A stretch of 64,000 bases of DNA, taken from Pseudomonas sp. M30-35. Its GTDB lineage: Bacteria > Pseudomonadota > Gammaproteobacteria > Pseudomonadales > Pseudomonadaceae. Below, piece after piece: positions 54,585-63,833 of the stretch (position 1 is its first letter; every line of letters begins with the position of its first letter). A program made the position numbers and the translations under genes. The notes under the pieces are model-generated. The model ran no database searches. It was given only the letters and a program-made list of their open reading frames with translations, and was not told the DNA's origin. Where the stretch lies: positions 4,092,001 to 4,156,000 of the forward strand of contig NZ_CP020892.1 of NCBI RefSeq assembly GCF_002163625.1, in the 5' to 3' direction.

Positions 54585-55970
54585 GTCGGTTTCCTTGTGC
54601 AGTAATCATCCTTTGGCACCTTTTGACGAGAGATGACTAAGCCATCCGGTGCGTCTCACAGACTCGGGCGTTTTCATGTAAAGCGTTTGCGTTGCGAAGT
54701 TCGCTTTCAAGATGTTCGTACTGTGTCGAATAGCAAATATCGCTGCCAACAAAGTTGCCGGCTGATATGGGATTGTTTGCAAGCAATAAGTAGCACGCAG
54801 ACAAAGGGCTCGAATAGGTCACTCCCTGACTCGGTATAATATGGCGGACAAAATATGCAGCTTAATTCACGCTTGTGAATATAAGCCACTATAAAAAGTG
54901 CGCAATTTTTTGCACACTTTCTATATGCAATAAGTTGCGCAAATACCTCCAAGACCCGCATCCTATCGGCCCTGCCTTCGATAGGCAATATACCGTTATG
55001 CTGTTTAAGTTAGTGCTACTACTATGGATTTTGCGCTGTCTTTGCGATATTGCCATGCGATAAGGCATTTATAACTGATTAAGATCAAGATGTTATCCAT
55101 TTAATGGATGTTTAATTCTGTGATAATTCCTTTGAAATCAATACGTGTCATAAGCAGAGTTCCCCATAACCGGATCAAGGAAACTTTGCAGGAAGACATC
55201 GCGTTTTTTCGGACAGCCAAAACATCGCCATTCTCAAGCAACGCGAGATTATCACTAGACCAGAGACTGCCAGAAGTAGATGAGGTTGAAAGTGCCCCGC
55301 GCGATGAGGCATATACAGCACTGATTGAGACTGGCTTAGAGGGTATATACCGGATCACGCTATGCCTTCAATTCAAAGGCTGCGTTTTCGAACGCTGGCG
55401 TAGGTTGTGTCAATCTATATTGCAACCGGGTCTATTAACTGCGCCCGCTTGACCCATGTTTTCGGGAGGCATTGTGTCAAGATATGTTGTTTGAACCCAA
55501 CAGGCCACTAACCAGAATAACAGTGAAAAACTTGTCTCCCGACGCCTGGAGTATTTCGACCTCTATCTCAACGACCAAACCAGCAACATGCGACTCCGTC
55601 CAACGCGCGTTTCATCTCAGCAAACCCGTTCTCCGACGAACCGGTCGACCCTACCTTCACCGGCTGGGGTTGCGATTAATGCCGCCAATCGGACGGCAGA
55701 AATGCGCGCAGGATCCTCGCGCTTGAATACCGTGGCAGGGATGCCCCAATAATCAGGGAAACATCAAAAGTCATCCTATAACCACACATTAGAAAATCAT
55801 TTTCATCTAATTGAAATAGCTAATCTTCAAAAATTATTGCTACGGACTTTCTGCGCTCGACATATTTAAACCACATATAAAACAATCAGTTACAGTGAAA
55901 CACATGAAAATCAAATATTGCGTATCAGCCTAAAGTAGGCATTGACAAGAACAATTTGGATTACAAATAA
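54585..55970. other. About 1.4 kb without a convincing gene
   Basis: Short open frames occur on both strands (for example 54637-54822 minus and 55108-55452 plus), but none has a good ribosome site, recognisable motif or consistent coding pattern. A plus-strand stretch near 55520-55720 reads as RLEYFDLYLNDQTSN in one frame and could be a decayed gene. The stretch from 55740 is AT-rich and probably belongs to the oprD promoter. Confidence 0.4.
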
Positions 55971-55978
55971 TCCGAGCC

Positions 55979-55998
55979 GTTGTACGACGACACACAAC
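55979..55998. promoter_or_regulatory. Operator-like dyad upstream of the OprD-type porin
   Basis: GTTGTACGACGACACACAAC shares GTTGTACGA-N-AC and a terminal CAAC/TAAC with the dyads before udh, kdgD1, kdgD2 and gudD2. It lies about 220 bp before oprD, with a 28-codon open frame (56024-56110, MTTTSRSNQPSYALRSS) and an 8-bp hairpin (AGCTCAAT-AAC-ATTGAGCT, 56069-56087) in between. Confidence 0.6.
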
Positions 55999-56221
55999 AA
56001 TAATAAACAGAACAGGTCACACAATGACGACTACAAGCCGCTCCAATCAGCCCTCTTATGCCTTGCGTAGCTCAATAACATTGAGCTCAGAGCTAGCGCT
56101 GACGCGCTGAGTAGCTACAGCCCTGCACCCCTATCCCGCCCCGGGTTATTTCGTCACATCACTACAACGCCGTGCGCCTGTACCTGGGAAAAGAAACAAC
56201 TCCAAGTGGAGCAAAATAATA

Positions 56222-57463
56222 ATGAGTTCGCACAAAATTCTTTCTCTCGCTGTTGCCAGTGCCATCGCCGCATCCGCCCTGCCTCTCGGCGCTAACGCTG
56301 CTGGTTTTGTGGAAGATGCCAAGGTCAGCTTTGGCCTGCGTAACTTCTACATCAACCGTAACTTCGTAAACCCAGCCTACGGCCAAGGCAAAGCTGAAGA
56401 GTGGACCCAGAGCTTTATGCTCGATGCCCGCTCAGGCTTCACCGAAGGCACGGTTGGTTTTGGTATCGATGTACTTGCCATGACTGCTATCAAGCTGGAC
56501 GGCGGCCGCGGTACTGCCGGTACCGGCCTGCTGCCAGTGCATGACGATGGGCGCCCTGCTGACGACTACGGCCGCATCGCTGCAGCCGGTAAGGCCCGTA
56601 TCTCCAAGACCGAACTGAAAGTCGGTGAATGGATGGCGGTGCTGCCAATTCTGCGCTCCGATGACGGTCGCTCGCTGCCACAAACCTTCCAGGGTGCTCA
56701 AATCACCTCCAAGGAAGTCGACGGCCTGACGCTTTATGGTGGTCAATTCCGCCAGAACAGCACCCGCGACAACGCCAGCATGGAAGACATGAACTTCAAT
56801 GGCGCTGAGTCGGATCGCTTCAACTTCGCAGGCGGTGAATTCAGCTTCAACCAGGACCGCACTCTGATCGGTCTATGGAACGCAGAGCTGGAAGACATCT
56901 ACAGCCAACAGTTCATCAACCTGGTTCACTCACAACCACTGGGTGACTGGACGCTGGGCGCCAACCTTGGCTACTTCATCGGTAGCGAAGACGGCAGCGA
57001 ACGCGCTGGCAAGCTGGACAACAAAACCGCATCCGGCCTGTTCTCGGCCAAGATTGGTGCGCACGCCTTTTACCTTGGCTTGCAGAAGGTAAGTGGCGAC
57101 GACAAATGGATGCGCGTCAACGGCACCAGCGGCGGAACACTGGCCAACGATAGCTTCAACTCGAGCTACGACAACCCCAAAGAACGCTCGTGGCAAGTAC
57201 GTTACGACTTCAACTTCGCAGGCGTTGGCATTCCCGGCATGACCCTGATGAACCGCTACATCAGTGGCGACAACATCCAGACTGCAACGACAGACGACGG
57301 CAAAGAGTGGGGCCGTGAAACCGAACTGGCGTACGTAGTGCAAAGCGGCACATTCAAGAGCCTATCGATGAAATGGCGTAACAGCTCAATTCGCCGCGAC
57401 TACAGCAGCAGCGAATTTGACGAAAACCGTCTCATCTTTAACTACCCACTGTCCATTCTGTAA
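56222..57463 (+). CDS. OprD-family outer-membrane porin
   Basis: The 413-residue product has a signal peptide (LSLAVASAIAASALPLGANA) and a beta-barrel with OprD features: AKVSFGLRNFYINRNF, EWTQSFMLDARSGFTEGTVGFGIDV, LKVGEWMAVLPILRSDDGRSLPQTFQG and the final strand LIFNYPLSIL. The family takes up small carboxylates. The upstream operator-like dyad and neighbouring gudD2-tct operon point to aldarate or uronate uptake (compare OccK-type channels); the substrate is inference. Confidence 0.93.
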   Translation: MSSHKILSLAVASAIAASALPLGANAAGFVEDAKVSFGLRNFYINRNFVNPAYGQGKAEEWTQSFMLDARSGFTEGTVGFGIDVLAMTAIKLDGGRGTAGTGLLPVHDDGRPADDYGRIAAAGKARISKTELKVGEWMAVLPILRSDDGRSLPQTFQGAQITSKEVDGLTLYGGQFRQNSTRDNASMEDMNFNGAESDRFNFAGGEFSFNQDRTLIGLWNAELEDIYSQQFINLVHSQPLGDWTLGANLGYFIGSEDGSERAGKLDNKTASGLFSAKIGAHAFYLGLQKVSGDDKWMRVNGTSGGTLANDSFNSSYDNPKERSWQVRYDFNFAGVGIPGMTLMNRYISGDNIQTATTDDGKEWGRETELAYVVQSGTFKSLSMKWRNSSIRRDYSSSEFDENRLIFNYPLSIL

Positions 57464-57498
57464 TCGTAACTGTGTGACCTTCGACTTCATCGCACTTT

Positions 57499-57522
57499 GC
57501 CCGCCATTTGGCGGGCTTTTTT
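57499..57522 (+). terminator. Rho-independent terminator after the porin gene
   Basis: GCCCGCC (57499-57505) pairs with GGCGGGC (57510-57516) around a 4-nt loop and is followed by six T residues. Confidence 0.9.
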
Positions 57523-57680
57523 ATGCCGCCAGGTATGAGCTGACAGCCACCATGCGTGACCGGTGATCTACGACCTGCAAGCTAGTTGATACTTCATCAG
57601 CCACCATTGTCATAGTCGCCACCAGCATTATTGAGTCAGCTTCAGACATTTCGTTGCTCGCATCCTGCTGGGCACGCCTC

Positions 57681-57698
57681 GCGTTGCCACACCCTACG
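57681..57698. repeat. Solitary fragment of the 113-bp repeat family
   Basis: GCGTTGCCACACCCTACG differs at one base from GCGTTGTCACACCCTACG found in every unit of the array at 5299-6008. It has no partner arm here. It lies in the 323-bp gap between oprD and kdgD2, which otherwise shows only the porin terminator. Confidence 0.5.
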
Positions 57699-57786
57699 AC
57701 AGGCAGGAAGGATCACGAAAAGACGCTGAGCCAGAACAGCTCAGCGGTATTGGTTTAATCGTTTCTTAATTGCAACTCACGCAGAA

Positions 57787-58698
57787 TCATTGAGCGCCTT
57801 GCTTGGCCATCAATGCAGCAAGTTGCTCGTATTCTTCTGGCAGCAAATCAGTCAGCGGCGCGCGAACTGGACCTGCATCGTAGCCAGCAATCTTGGCGCC
57901 AGCCTTGACGATACTGACTGCATAACCTGCACGACGGTTACGAATGTCGAGATAAGGCAAGAAGAAGTCATCGATGATCTTACCAACGGTGACGTGATCT
58001 TCACGGGCGATAGCGTGGTAGAAGTCCATCGCAGTCTTCGGCAGGAAGTTAAACACTGCAGATGAATAAACCGGTACGCCAAGCGCCCTATAAGCTGCGG
58101 CATAGACTTCTGCAGTAGGTAGACCACCGAGATAGCTGAAGCGATCACCAAGGCGACGACGGATCGACACCATCAACTCGATATCGCCCAGACCATCCTT
58201 ATAACCGATCAGGTTCGGGCAACGCTCAGCCAGTTGCTCAAGCAATGTTGCGTTCAAACGGCAAACATTGCGGTTGTAGACCACCACACCGATTTTTACC
58301 GACTTGCACACTTGTTCAACGTGAGCTGCAACACCTTCCTGGCTGGCTTCAGTCAGATAATGCGGTAGCAACAGCAAGCCTTTAGCACCTAGACGCTCGG
58401 CTTCTTGCGCGTACTGAATGGCTAAACGAGTTGGGCCACCCACACCGGCCAGAATCGGCACACCACCCTCGCAAGTATCGACCGCTGTTTTGATCACGGA
58501 TGAATATTCATCCGGGGCCAACGAGAAGAACTCGCCTGTACCGCCAGCAGCAAACAGTGCGGTGGCACCGTATGGCGACAGCCATTCGAGGCGACGCGCA
58601 TAGGTATCGGCACGGAAATTACCGGCAGCATCGAAGTCAGTAACCGGAAATGACAGCAATCCGGAGGAGAGGATGGACTTCAGTTCTTGTGGATTCAT
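57787..58698 (-). CDS. kdgD: 5-dehydro-4-deoxyglucarate dehydratase KdgD (copy 2)
   Basis: This 303-residue DapA-fold enzyme is about 96 percent identical to the protein at 34778 by eye (about 12 differences, such as TCEGG for TCDGG and AKIAGYDAG for AKIVGHDAG). It keeps the catalytic lysine in LIGYKDG. It is a single minus-strand gene divergent from gudD2, with an operator-like dyad at 58749-58765 identical to that of copy 1. The codons vary more than the protein, so the duplication is not very recent or both copies are under strong selection. Confidence 0.94.
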   Translation of the reverse strand: MNPQELKSILSSGLLSFPVTDFDAAGNFRADTYARRLEWLSPYGATALFAAGGTGEFFSLAPDEYSSVIKTAVDTCEGGVPILAGVGGPTRLAIQYAQEAERLGAKGLLLLPHYLTEASQEGVAAHVEQVCKSVKIGVVVYNRNVCRLNATLLEQLAERCPNLIGYKDGLGDIELMVSIRRRLGDRFSYLGGLPTAEVYAAAYRALGVPVYSSAVFNFLPKTAMDFYHAIAREDHVTVGKIIDDFFLPYLDIRNRRAGYAVSIVKAGAKIAGYDAGPVRAPLTDLLPEEYEQLAALMAKQGAQ

Positions 58699-58748
58699 TG
58701 TTTGAACACCCTGGACAGTTGAGTATGTTTAGTAGTCTTAGCGAAGTG

Positions 58749-58765
58749 ATACGTTATCGTACAAC
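58749..58765. promoter_or_regulatory. Operator-like dyad upstream of kdgD2
   Basis: ATACGTTATCGTACAAC is identical to the dyad upstream of kdgD1 at 35745. It lies about 50 bp before the start codon. The rest of the 395-bp gap to gudD2 is AT-rich. Confidence 0.7.
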
Positions 58766-58940
58766 TATAAAAAAGAACACTTCTTTTAATTAGACTTAAG
58801 CCTAAAGCTGCAAAGAAAATGAAATAAACCTATCTAGCATGGGGTTTTACGCCACATTAAAGCGCAGCCAAACACTACCTTGCATCATTTGAGCACACAA
58901 CATCGTTGACAGCCGAGCCTGTGATTGGTACAAATTTGTC

Positions 58941-58962
58941 ATGTCGTACGACGACGCATAAC
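58941..58962. promoter_or_regulatory. Operator-like dyad upstream of gudD2
   Basis: ATGTCGTACGACGACGCATAAC matches the dyad before udh at 15 or more of 20 positions and lies 130 bp before gudD2 and about 34 bp before a small leader frame. Confidence 0.6.
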
Positions 58963-58995
58963 TACACCAATAAAAACAAATACGAGAATCCTTCT

Positions 58996-59094
58996 ATGCC
59001 TGCGATTCCGAAGCATACCCAGGACACACCCTCAGTACGGGGTCACCTGAGCTCATCACTCCAAGTGCTCAACAGCCCACGGAAAGCGCTGTAA
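58996..59094 (+). CDS. Possible 32-residue leader peptide coupled to gudD2
   Basis: An open frame from ATG 58996 encodes 32 residues ([20 protein letters not shown]...RKAL) and its stop overlaps the gudD2 start as TAATG. It follows GAGAA upstream of its ATG and has no recognised domain. It could be a leader whose translation feeds ribosomes onto gudD2, or chance. Confidence 0.35.
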   Translation: MPAIPKHTQDTPSVRGHLSSSLQVLNSPRKAL

Positions 59095-60485
59095 TGAGTC
59101 CGTCAGGAATGCACCAGACCCCAACTGTAACCAGCATGCAGGTGATCCCGGTCGCCGGCCAAGACAGCATGTTGCTCAATCTTTGCGGTGCTCACGCCCC
59201 CTACTTCACTCGCAACCTGGTGTTACTCAAGGACAGCGCAGGCAACATGGGCATCGGTGAAGTGCCTGGCGGAGAAGGCATTCGCCAAGCGCTGGAACGT
59301 ATTCGCCCCCTGGTTGAAGGTCAGCCAATCGGCGCTTACAACCGTGTACTGCGCAGCCTGCAGCAAGCCCTCTCAGGCAAGGCTGACGGGCCACAGACCA
59401 TTGCTCACCAAGTAACATCAGAGGCTGAAGCCGCCGTTCTGCGCCAGCCTCACGAAATCAATCTGCGCCTGGATAACGTAATCACCGCAGTTGAAGCCGC
59501 CCTCCTCGACTTGCTCGGCCAATACCTGAATGTACCTGTTGCTGAATTGCTAGGCTCCGGCCAGCAGCGCGACAGCGTGCCGATGCTGGCCTACCTGTTT
59601 TATATCGGTGACAGCACTAAAACCGACCTGCCCTATGTAAAAGGCATGGGCGATGATTGGTACAAGACGCGCCACAGCGTTGCGATGACCCCAGAGGCCA
59701 TTGCGATTCAAGCCGAGTCCGCTGCCGCCCGTTACGGTTTTAGCGACTTCAAGCTTAAAGGTGGCGTTATGCACGGCAGCGAGGAGATGGCTGCTGTCGC
59801 CGCAATCAAATCACGCTTCCCACAAGCTCGCGTCACTCTCGACCCGAATGGCGCCTGGTCGCTGGATGAGGCAATTGCTCTGTGCAAAGGTCAAAACCAC
59901 CTCCTGGCTTATGCCGAAGACCCTTGCGGTCCAGAGAATGGTTACTCAGGCCGTGAAGTCATGGCTGAATTCAAGCGTGCAACCGGCATCGCCACTGCGA
60001 CCAATATGATCGCCACCGACTGGCGGCAAATGGGCCACTCATTGCGCCTTGAAGCGGTCGATATTCCATTGGCAGACCCACACTTCTGGACCATGCAAGG
60101 CGCTGTACGCCTCGGCCAGGTCTGTGCGGAATTTGGTCTGACCTGGGGCTCACATTCGAATAACCACTTTGACGTATCGCTGGCCATGTTTACCCATGTT
60201 GCGGCCGCTGTACCGGGGCGCATTACCGCGATTGACACGCATTGGATCTGGCAAGAAGGCCAGGAGCGCCTGACCCGCGAACCGCTGCAAATCATCGGCG
60301 GCAAGGTTCAGGTTCCTCAACGTCCTGGGCTGGGTATCGAACCCGACCTGGACCGTATACACAACGCCCATGAACTCTATAAACGTGTCGCCACTGGCGC
60401 ACGTGACGATGCCATGGCTATGCAGTACCTCGTTGCGGGCTGGCAGTACGACCCGAAACGTCCAAGCTTAGGTCGCACCCGATAA
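59094..60485 (+). CDS. Glucarate dehydratase family protein (copy 2)
   Basis: The 463-residue enolase-superfamily protein keeps the GudD motifs [39 protein letters not shown] and AIDTHWIW, so it should be active on glucarate or a related aldarate. Compared with copy 1 it carries a longer linker around residues 85-118 ([20 protein letters not shown]). The two diverge strongly outside the active site, so specificity may differ. It heads the plus-strand gudD2-tctCBA unit. The start is ATG at 59094; its ribosome site is weak (GGAAAG), fitting coupling to the upstream leader frame. Confidence 0.9.
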   Translation: MSPSGMHQTPTVTSMQVIPVAGQDSMLLNLCGAHAPYFTRNLVLLKDSAGNMGIGEVPGGEGIRQALERIRPLVEGQPIGAYNRVLRSLQQALSGKADGPQTIAHQVTSEAEAAVLRQPHEINLRLDNVITAVEAALLDLLGQYLNVPVAELLGSGQQRDSVPMLAYLFYIGDSTKTDLPYVKGMGDDWYKTRHSVAMTPEAIAIQAESAAARYGFSDFKLKGGVMHGSEEMAAVAAIKSRFPQARVTLDPNGAWSLDEAIALCKGQNHLLAYAEDPCGPENGYSGREVMAEFKRATGIATATNMIATDWRQMGHSLRLEAVDIPLADPHFWTMQGAVRLGQVCAEFGLTWGSHSNNHFDVSLAMFTHVAAAVPGRITAIDTHWIWQEGQERLTREPLQIIGGKVQVPQRPGLGIEPDLDRIHNAHELYKRVATGARDDAMAMQYLVAGWQYDPKRPSLGRTR

Positions 60486-60519
60486 GGCGCGCCTATTTAC
60501 AACCACCCGGAGAATTCCA

Positions 60520-61503
60520 ATGAAAAAAACAATCCGTGCCTCCCTAATGTCTGCAATGATCGCCATGGGCGTCTTAAGCAGCCCAACAAGTGTTTTGGCA
60601 GCCGACGCAGCCAGCTGGCCAACACGTCCGGTGCAAGTGGTGGTAATCGCTAACCCAGGCGGTGATACCGATTTCAACGCCCGCATGATGGCCAAGTACT
60701 TCAGCGAAATTACTGGCAAAAGCATGGTCGTGACCAACGTCGCTGGCGGCGGCGGTACTCTGGCAGCCGAACAGGTCAAAGGCGCCGCGGCAGATGGCAA
60801 CACCATTCTGTTTACCCACACTGGTCAGTTGATCGTCAACGAAGTCGCGGGCCTGACAGAAGACAGCTACGACGCTTTTGATATCTCCTGCATCGCTGGC
60901 GTAGATAAAGGCGCCATCTTCGTTGCCAGCGAACAGTCTGGGGTGACAAGCCTGAAAGACCTGATCGATAAAGCTAAAGCCAACCCAAACACCGTCGCCT
61001 ACGGCACTGAGATCGGTAGCTTCTCGCACATCCAAGGCCTGATGTTTGAACAGCTGGCGGGTGTGAAGCTGAAGATGATCGACGCAGGCACTGTGTCTGA
61101 AAAAGTGGTTTCCTTGCTCGGCGGCCGCATGGACCTGGGCGCAATCAGCTACGGGTCAGTGCAGGACTACATTAAAGGCGGTCAGATGATTGCCTTGGGT
61201 CAGCCTAACGCCGAACGTAACGCGCTGTTGGGCGATGTTAAAACCTTCAAGGAACAAGGCGTCGACTTCACTATCGACAAGCCTTACGTCGTTGCCTTTC
61301 CAAAAGGTACTGATCCGGTAATCGTGAAAAAGATGGCCGACATCATGAAGCAAATCACTGAGAACCCTCAGTATGCTGAAGAACTTAAAAAGTCCTTCAA
61401 GCAACCTGTTGCCTATTTCAACACTGAAGAAGCAATCGCGACCCTGAAAAAGACCCGCGAAGACTTCTTTCAGTTCAAGGACGCTCTGCGCCAGTCCAAA
61501 TGA
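60520..61503 (+). CDS. tctC: Tripartite tricarboxylate transporter binding protein (TctC/Bug family)
   Basis: The 327-residue periplasmic protein has a signal peptide (ending VLAADA) and the Bug fold: WPTRPVQVVVIANPGGDTDFNARMMA, VTNVAGGGGTLAAEQVKGA and YGTEIGSFSHIQGLMFEQ. Its ligand is probably an aldarate or similar dicarboxylate from the gudD2 context. The ATG has CGGAGAA upstream. It is 35 bp after gudD2. Confidence 0.92.
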   Translation: MKKTIRASLMSAMIAMGVLSSPTSVLAADAASWPTRPVQVVVIANPGGDTDFNARMMAKYFSEITGKSMVVTNVAGGGGTLAAEQVKGAAADGNTILFTHTGQLIVNEVAGLTEDSYDAFDISCIAGVDKGAIFVASEQSGVTSLKDLIDKAKANPNTVAYGTEIGSFSHIQGLMFEQLAGVKLKMIDAGTVSEKVVSLLGGRMDLGAISYGSVQDYIKGGQMIALGQPNAERNALLGDVKTFKEQGVDFTIDKPYVVAFPKGTDPVIVKKMADIMKQITENPQYAEELKKSFKQPVAYFNTEEAIATLKKTREDFFQFKDALRQSK

Positions 61504-61562
61504 TGTAAGGGTCGGGCCGGTCAGCTGACCGGCCCGTACCAAACGACCCTCACCAGAGGTTA

Positions 61563-62051
61563 ATGATGGCTATAAACAAGAAGACTGAGTTAGCAATTGC
61601 CTGCTGCATGTTGGCCGTCGGTATTGGCTACCTGCTTATGACAACCCAGTTGCCTCAGCATGGCGGTATCGACGCGACCTTCGCCCCTTACCTGCTCGCA
61701 ACACTGCTGTGCATATTGGGCGCACTGCATCTGCTAGCAGCATGCAGAATGCCGCAAACCGAGCAAGGGCCAAACACCGCTAGCGAGGCACCCAGCGAGT
61801 TGCCGGACTTTAAAGCAGTCGTCAAAACTCTGGCTTTGATCGTCGGCTATATTGCCCTGCTGAAAACTGTCGGCTTCCCGATCATGACCACGGTTTATCT
61901 GTACCTACAGTTCATCGTGCTCACACCCACTAACCAAAAGGTCAACCATGTGGTTTACGTGCTGATTGCACTGATCACCTCTGCGGTTGTGTACACGCTG
62001 TTCCGTGAGGCCTTCGACCTGTTGCTGCCATCCGGCCTGTTTGGCTTCTAG
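61563..62051 (+). CDS. tctB: Tripartite tricarboxylate transporter small membrane subunit (TctB)
   Basis: The 162-residue protein has four helices (LAIACCMLAVGIGYLLMTT; TLALIVGYIALLKTVGF) as in TctB. It sits between tctC and tctA in the same direction. ATG codons at 61563 and 61566 are both possible; AGAGG lies just upstream. Confidence 0.9.
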   Translation: MMAINKKTELAIACCMLAVGIGYLLMTTQLPQHGGIDATFAPYLLATLLCILGALHLLAACRMPQTEQGPNTASEAPSELPDFKAVVKTLALIVGYIALLKTVGFPIMTTVYLYLQFIVLTPTNQKVNHVVYVLIALITSAVVYTLFREAFDLLLPSGLFGF

Positions 62052-62062
62052 GAGAATCGACC

Positions 62063-63583
62063 ATGCTCGACTTATTGCAGCAAGGCTTCGGTGCTGTCTT
62101 TTCAATCCATATCATGTTGCTGATGTGCATCGGCGTGGCCGTGGGTATCGTCTTCGGCGCTGTGCCTGGTCTGTCGGCAACAATGGCCGTTGCGCTGTGC
62201 TTGCCACTGACGTTTACCATGGGCCCGCACGCTGGCTTGTCCTTGCTGGTGGCGTTGTTTATCGGTGCCACATCCGGCGGATTGATTTCAGCCATCTTGT
62301 TGAAGATTCCGGGAACCCCCTCCTCCATTGCCACGGTTTTCGACGGTGGCCCGATGATGGAGAAAGGCGAAGGCGTTAAGGCGCTGGGCGTCGGAATTGT
62401 CTTCTCGTTTCTGGGCACCATCTTCAGCATCATCGCGTTGATGTTTCTGGCGCCGCAACTGGCCAAATTTGCCTTGCGTTTCGGCCCCCAAGAATACTTC
62501 TCCATCGCCGTATTCTCGCTGACCCTGATCGCCACGCTCTCTGCTGGCTCGATGGTTAAAGGCTTGTTCGCCGGGGCGTTGGGGTTTGCTGTTTCCACCG
62601 TTGGTATTGCGCCAGTGGAAGCGATTCGCCGCTTCACCTTTGACTTTGCTGAGCTTAATGGCGGTTTCGCCATGCTCACCGTAATGATCGGCATGTTTGC
62701 TGTGGCTGAAATCATCAAGGTGGCTGAACGCGGCCGTCAGCCAACGGCTAAAAAAGCCGAACCGATCAGCATGAAAAACATCAAGGGCTTCGGTTTTTCG
62801 ATGCGCGAGTTCCGCGAACAAATTCCCAACGCCACCCGCTCTGGCCTGATTGGTCTGGGTGTCGGTATTTTGCCGGGCATCGGTGCCGGTACTTCGAACC
62901 TGCTGGCCTACATCATTTCGAAGAAACGCGCGAAAGATCCAGACAGCTACGGCAAGGGCAACATGGGCGGCGTAGTCGCCAGTGAAACCGCGAACAACGC
63001 AGGCATTGGCGGCGCTATGTTGCCACTGATGACCCTTGGTATTCCCGGCGACACAGTCACTGCGATTTTGCTTGGCGGCTTTCTGATTCACGGCATCCAA
63101 CCCGGTCCGCTGCTGTTCATCACTCAGGGGCCGCTGGTTTACACCATCTTCGCGGCGTTGCTGGTATCGACCGTGTTGATGCTGTTCATGGAATTCTATG
63201 GCCTGCGCATCTTTATCAAGCTGCTGGATATTCCAAAGCACATTCTGCTGCCGATCATTCTGGTGCTGTGCGTCGTCGGTGCATTCGGGCTTAGCAGCCG
63301 TCTGTTCGATGTTTGGTCGATCCTGGTGTTTGGTGTGCTCGGTTATGCCTTTGTCAAAGCGGGCATTCCACCGGCGCCGTTTATCATCGGCTTCATTCTG
63401 GGCCCGATGGCGGAAACCAATCTGCGCCGTGGCTTGATGATGTCCGATGGCAACTTCACAACCTTCCTCACCAACCCGATTTCGGCAACATTCCTCGGGC
63501 TCGCTGTAGCCTTTGTGATCTGGCAACTGATCAGCGCTATTCGCCCAAAGAAGAGCGTGATCAACCAAATCATCCGTACCTGA
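62063..63583 (+). CDS. tctA: Tripartite tricarboxylate transporter large membrane subunit (TctA)
   Basis: The 506-residue protein has about 12 helices with TctA motifs: GIVFGAVPGLSATMAVALCLP near the start, GATSGGLISAILLKIPGTPSSIATVFDG (about 72-99) and VASETANNAGIGGAMLPLMTLGIPGD (about 310-335). AGGAG precedes the ATG 11 bp after tctB. A long minus-strand frame (62288-63733) lies opposite and is a shadow. Confidence 0.94.
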   Translation: MLDLLQQGFGAVFSIHIMLLMCIGVAVGIVFGAVPGLSATMAVALCLPLTFTMGPHAGLSLLVALFIGATSGGLISAILLKIPGTPSSIATVFDGGPMMEKGEGVKALGVGIVFSFLGTIFSIIALMFLAPQLAKFALRFGPQEYFSIAVFSLTLIATLSAGSMVKGLFAGALGFAVSTVGIAPVEAIRRFTFDFAELNGGFAMLTVMIGMFAVAEIIKVAERGRQPTAKKAEPISMKNIKGFGFSMREFREQIPNATRSGLIGLGVGILPGIGAGTSNLLAYIISKKRAKDPDSYGKGNMGGVVASETANNAGIGGAMLPLMTLGIPGDTVTAILLGGFLIHGIQPGPLLFITQGPLVYTIFAALLVSTVLMLFMEFYGLRIFIKLLDIPKHILLPIILVLCVVGAFGLSSRLFDVWSILVFGVLGYAFVKAGIPPAPFIIGFILGPMAETNLRRGLMMSDGNFTTFLTNPISATFLGLAVAFVIWQLISAIRPKKSVINQIIRT

Positions 63584-63601
63584 TGGACGTGTGACCACAG
63601 A

Positions 63602-63629
63602 AGGCCAGCTCTTGTAGCTGGCCTTTTTT
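63602..63629 (+). terminator. Rho-independent terminator after tctA
   Basis: AGGCCAGCT (63602-63610) pairs with AGCTGGCCT (63616-63624) around a 5-nt loop, followed by T residues. Confidence 0.92.
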
Positions 63630-63833
63630 ATTGGCTGATCACGGACACGGGCCGCGGCATGCCCTTGAAACACATTGCATGAACGCAGCCGAACTCGAGC
63701 GATTGAGTCTTGTGCATTCATTTCAAGGTGCATCGCGGTATCTCGTTGTGCGAATTTTCAACAAGAAGAATGACGGCATGGATTAACAACGTCTATTCTA
63801 ATTAACCATCCCATTGATACCTGAATTGAATCA

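Noticed and set aside
62288..63733. 481-codon minus-strand frame opposite tctA
   Set aside because: It is antisense to a clear TctA, is rich in Q/R/N with no domain, and lacks a ribosome site.
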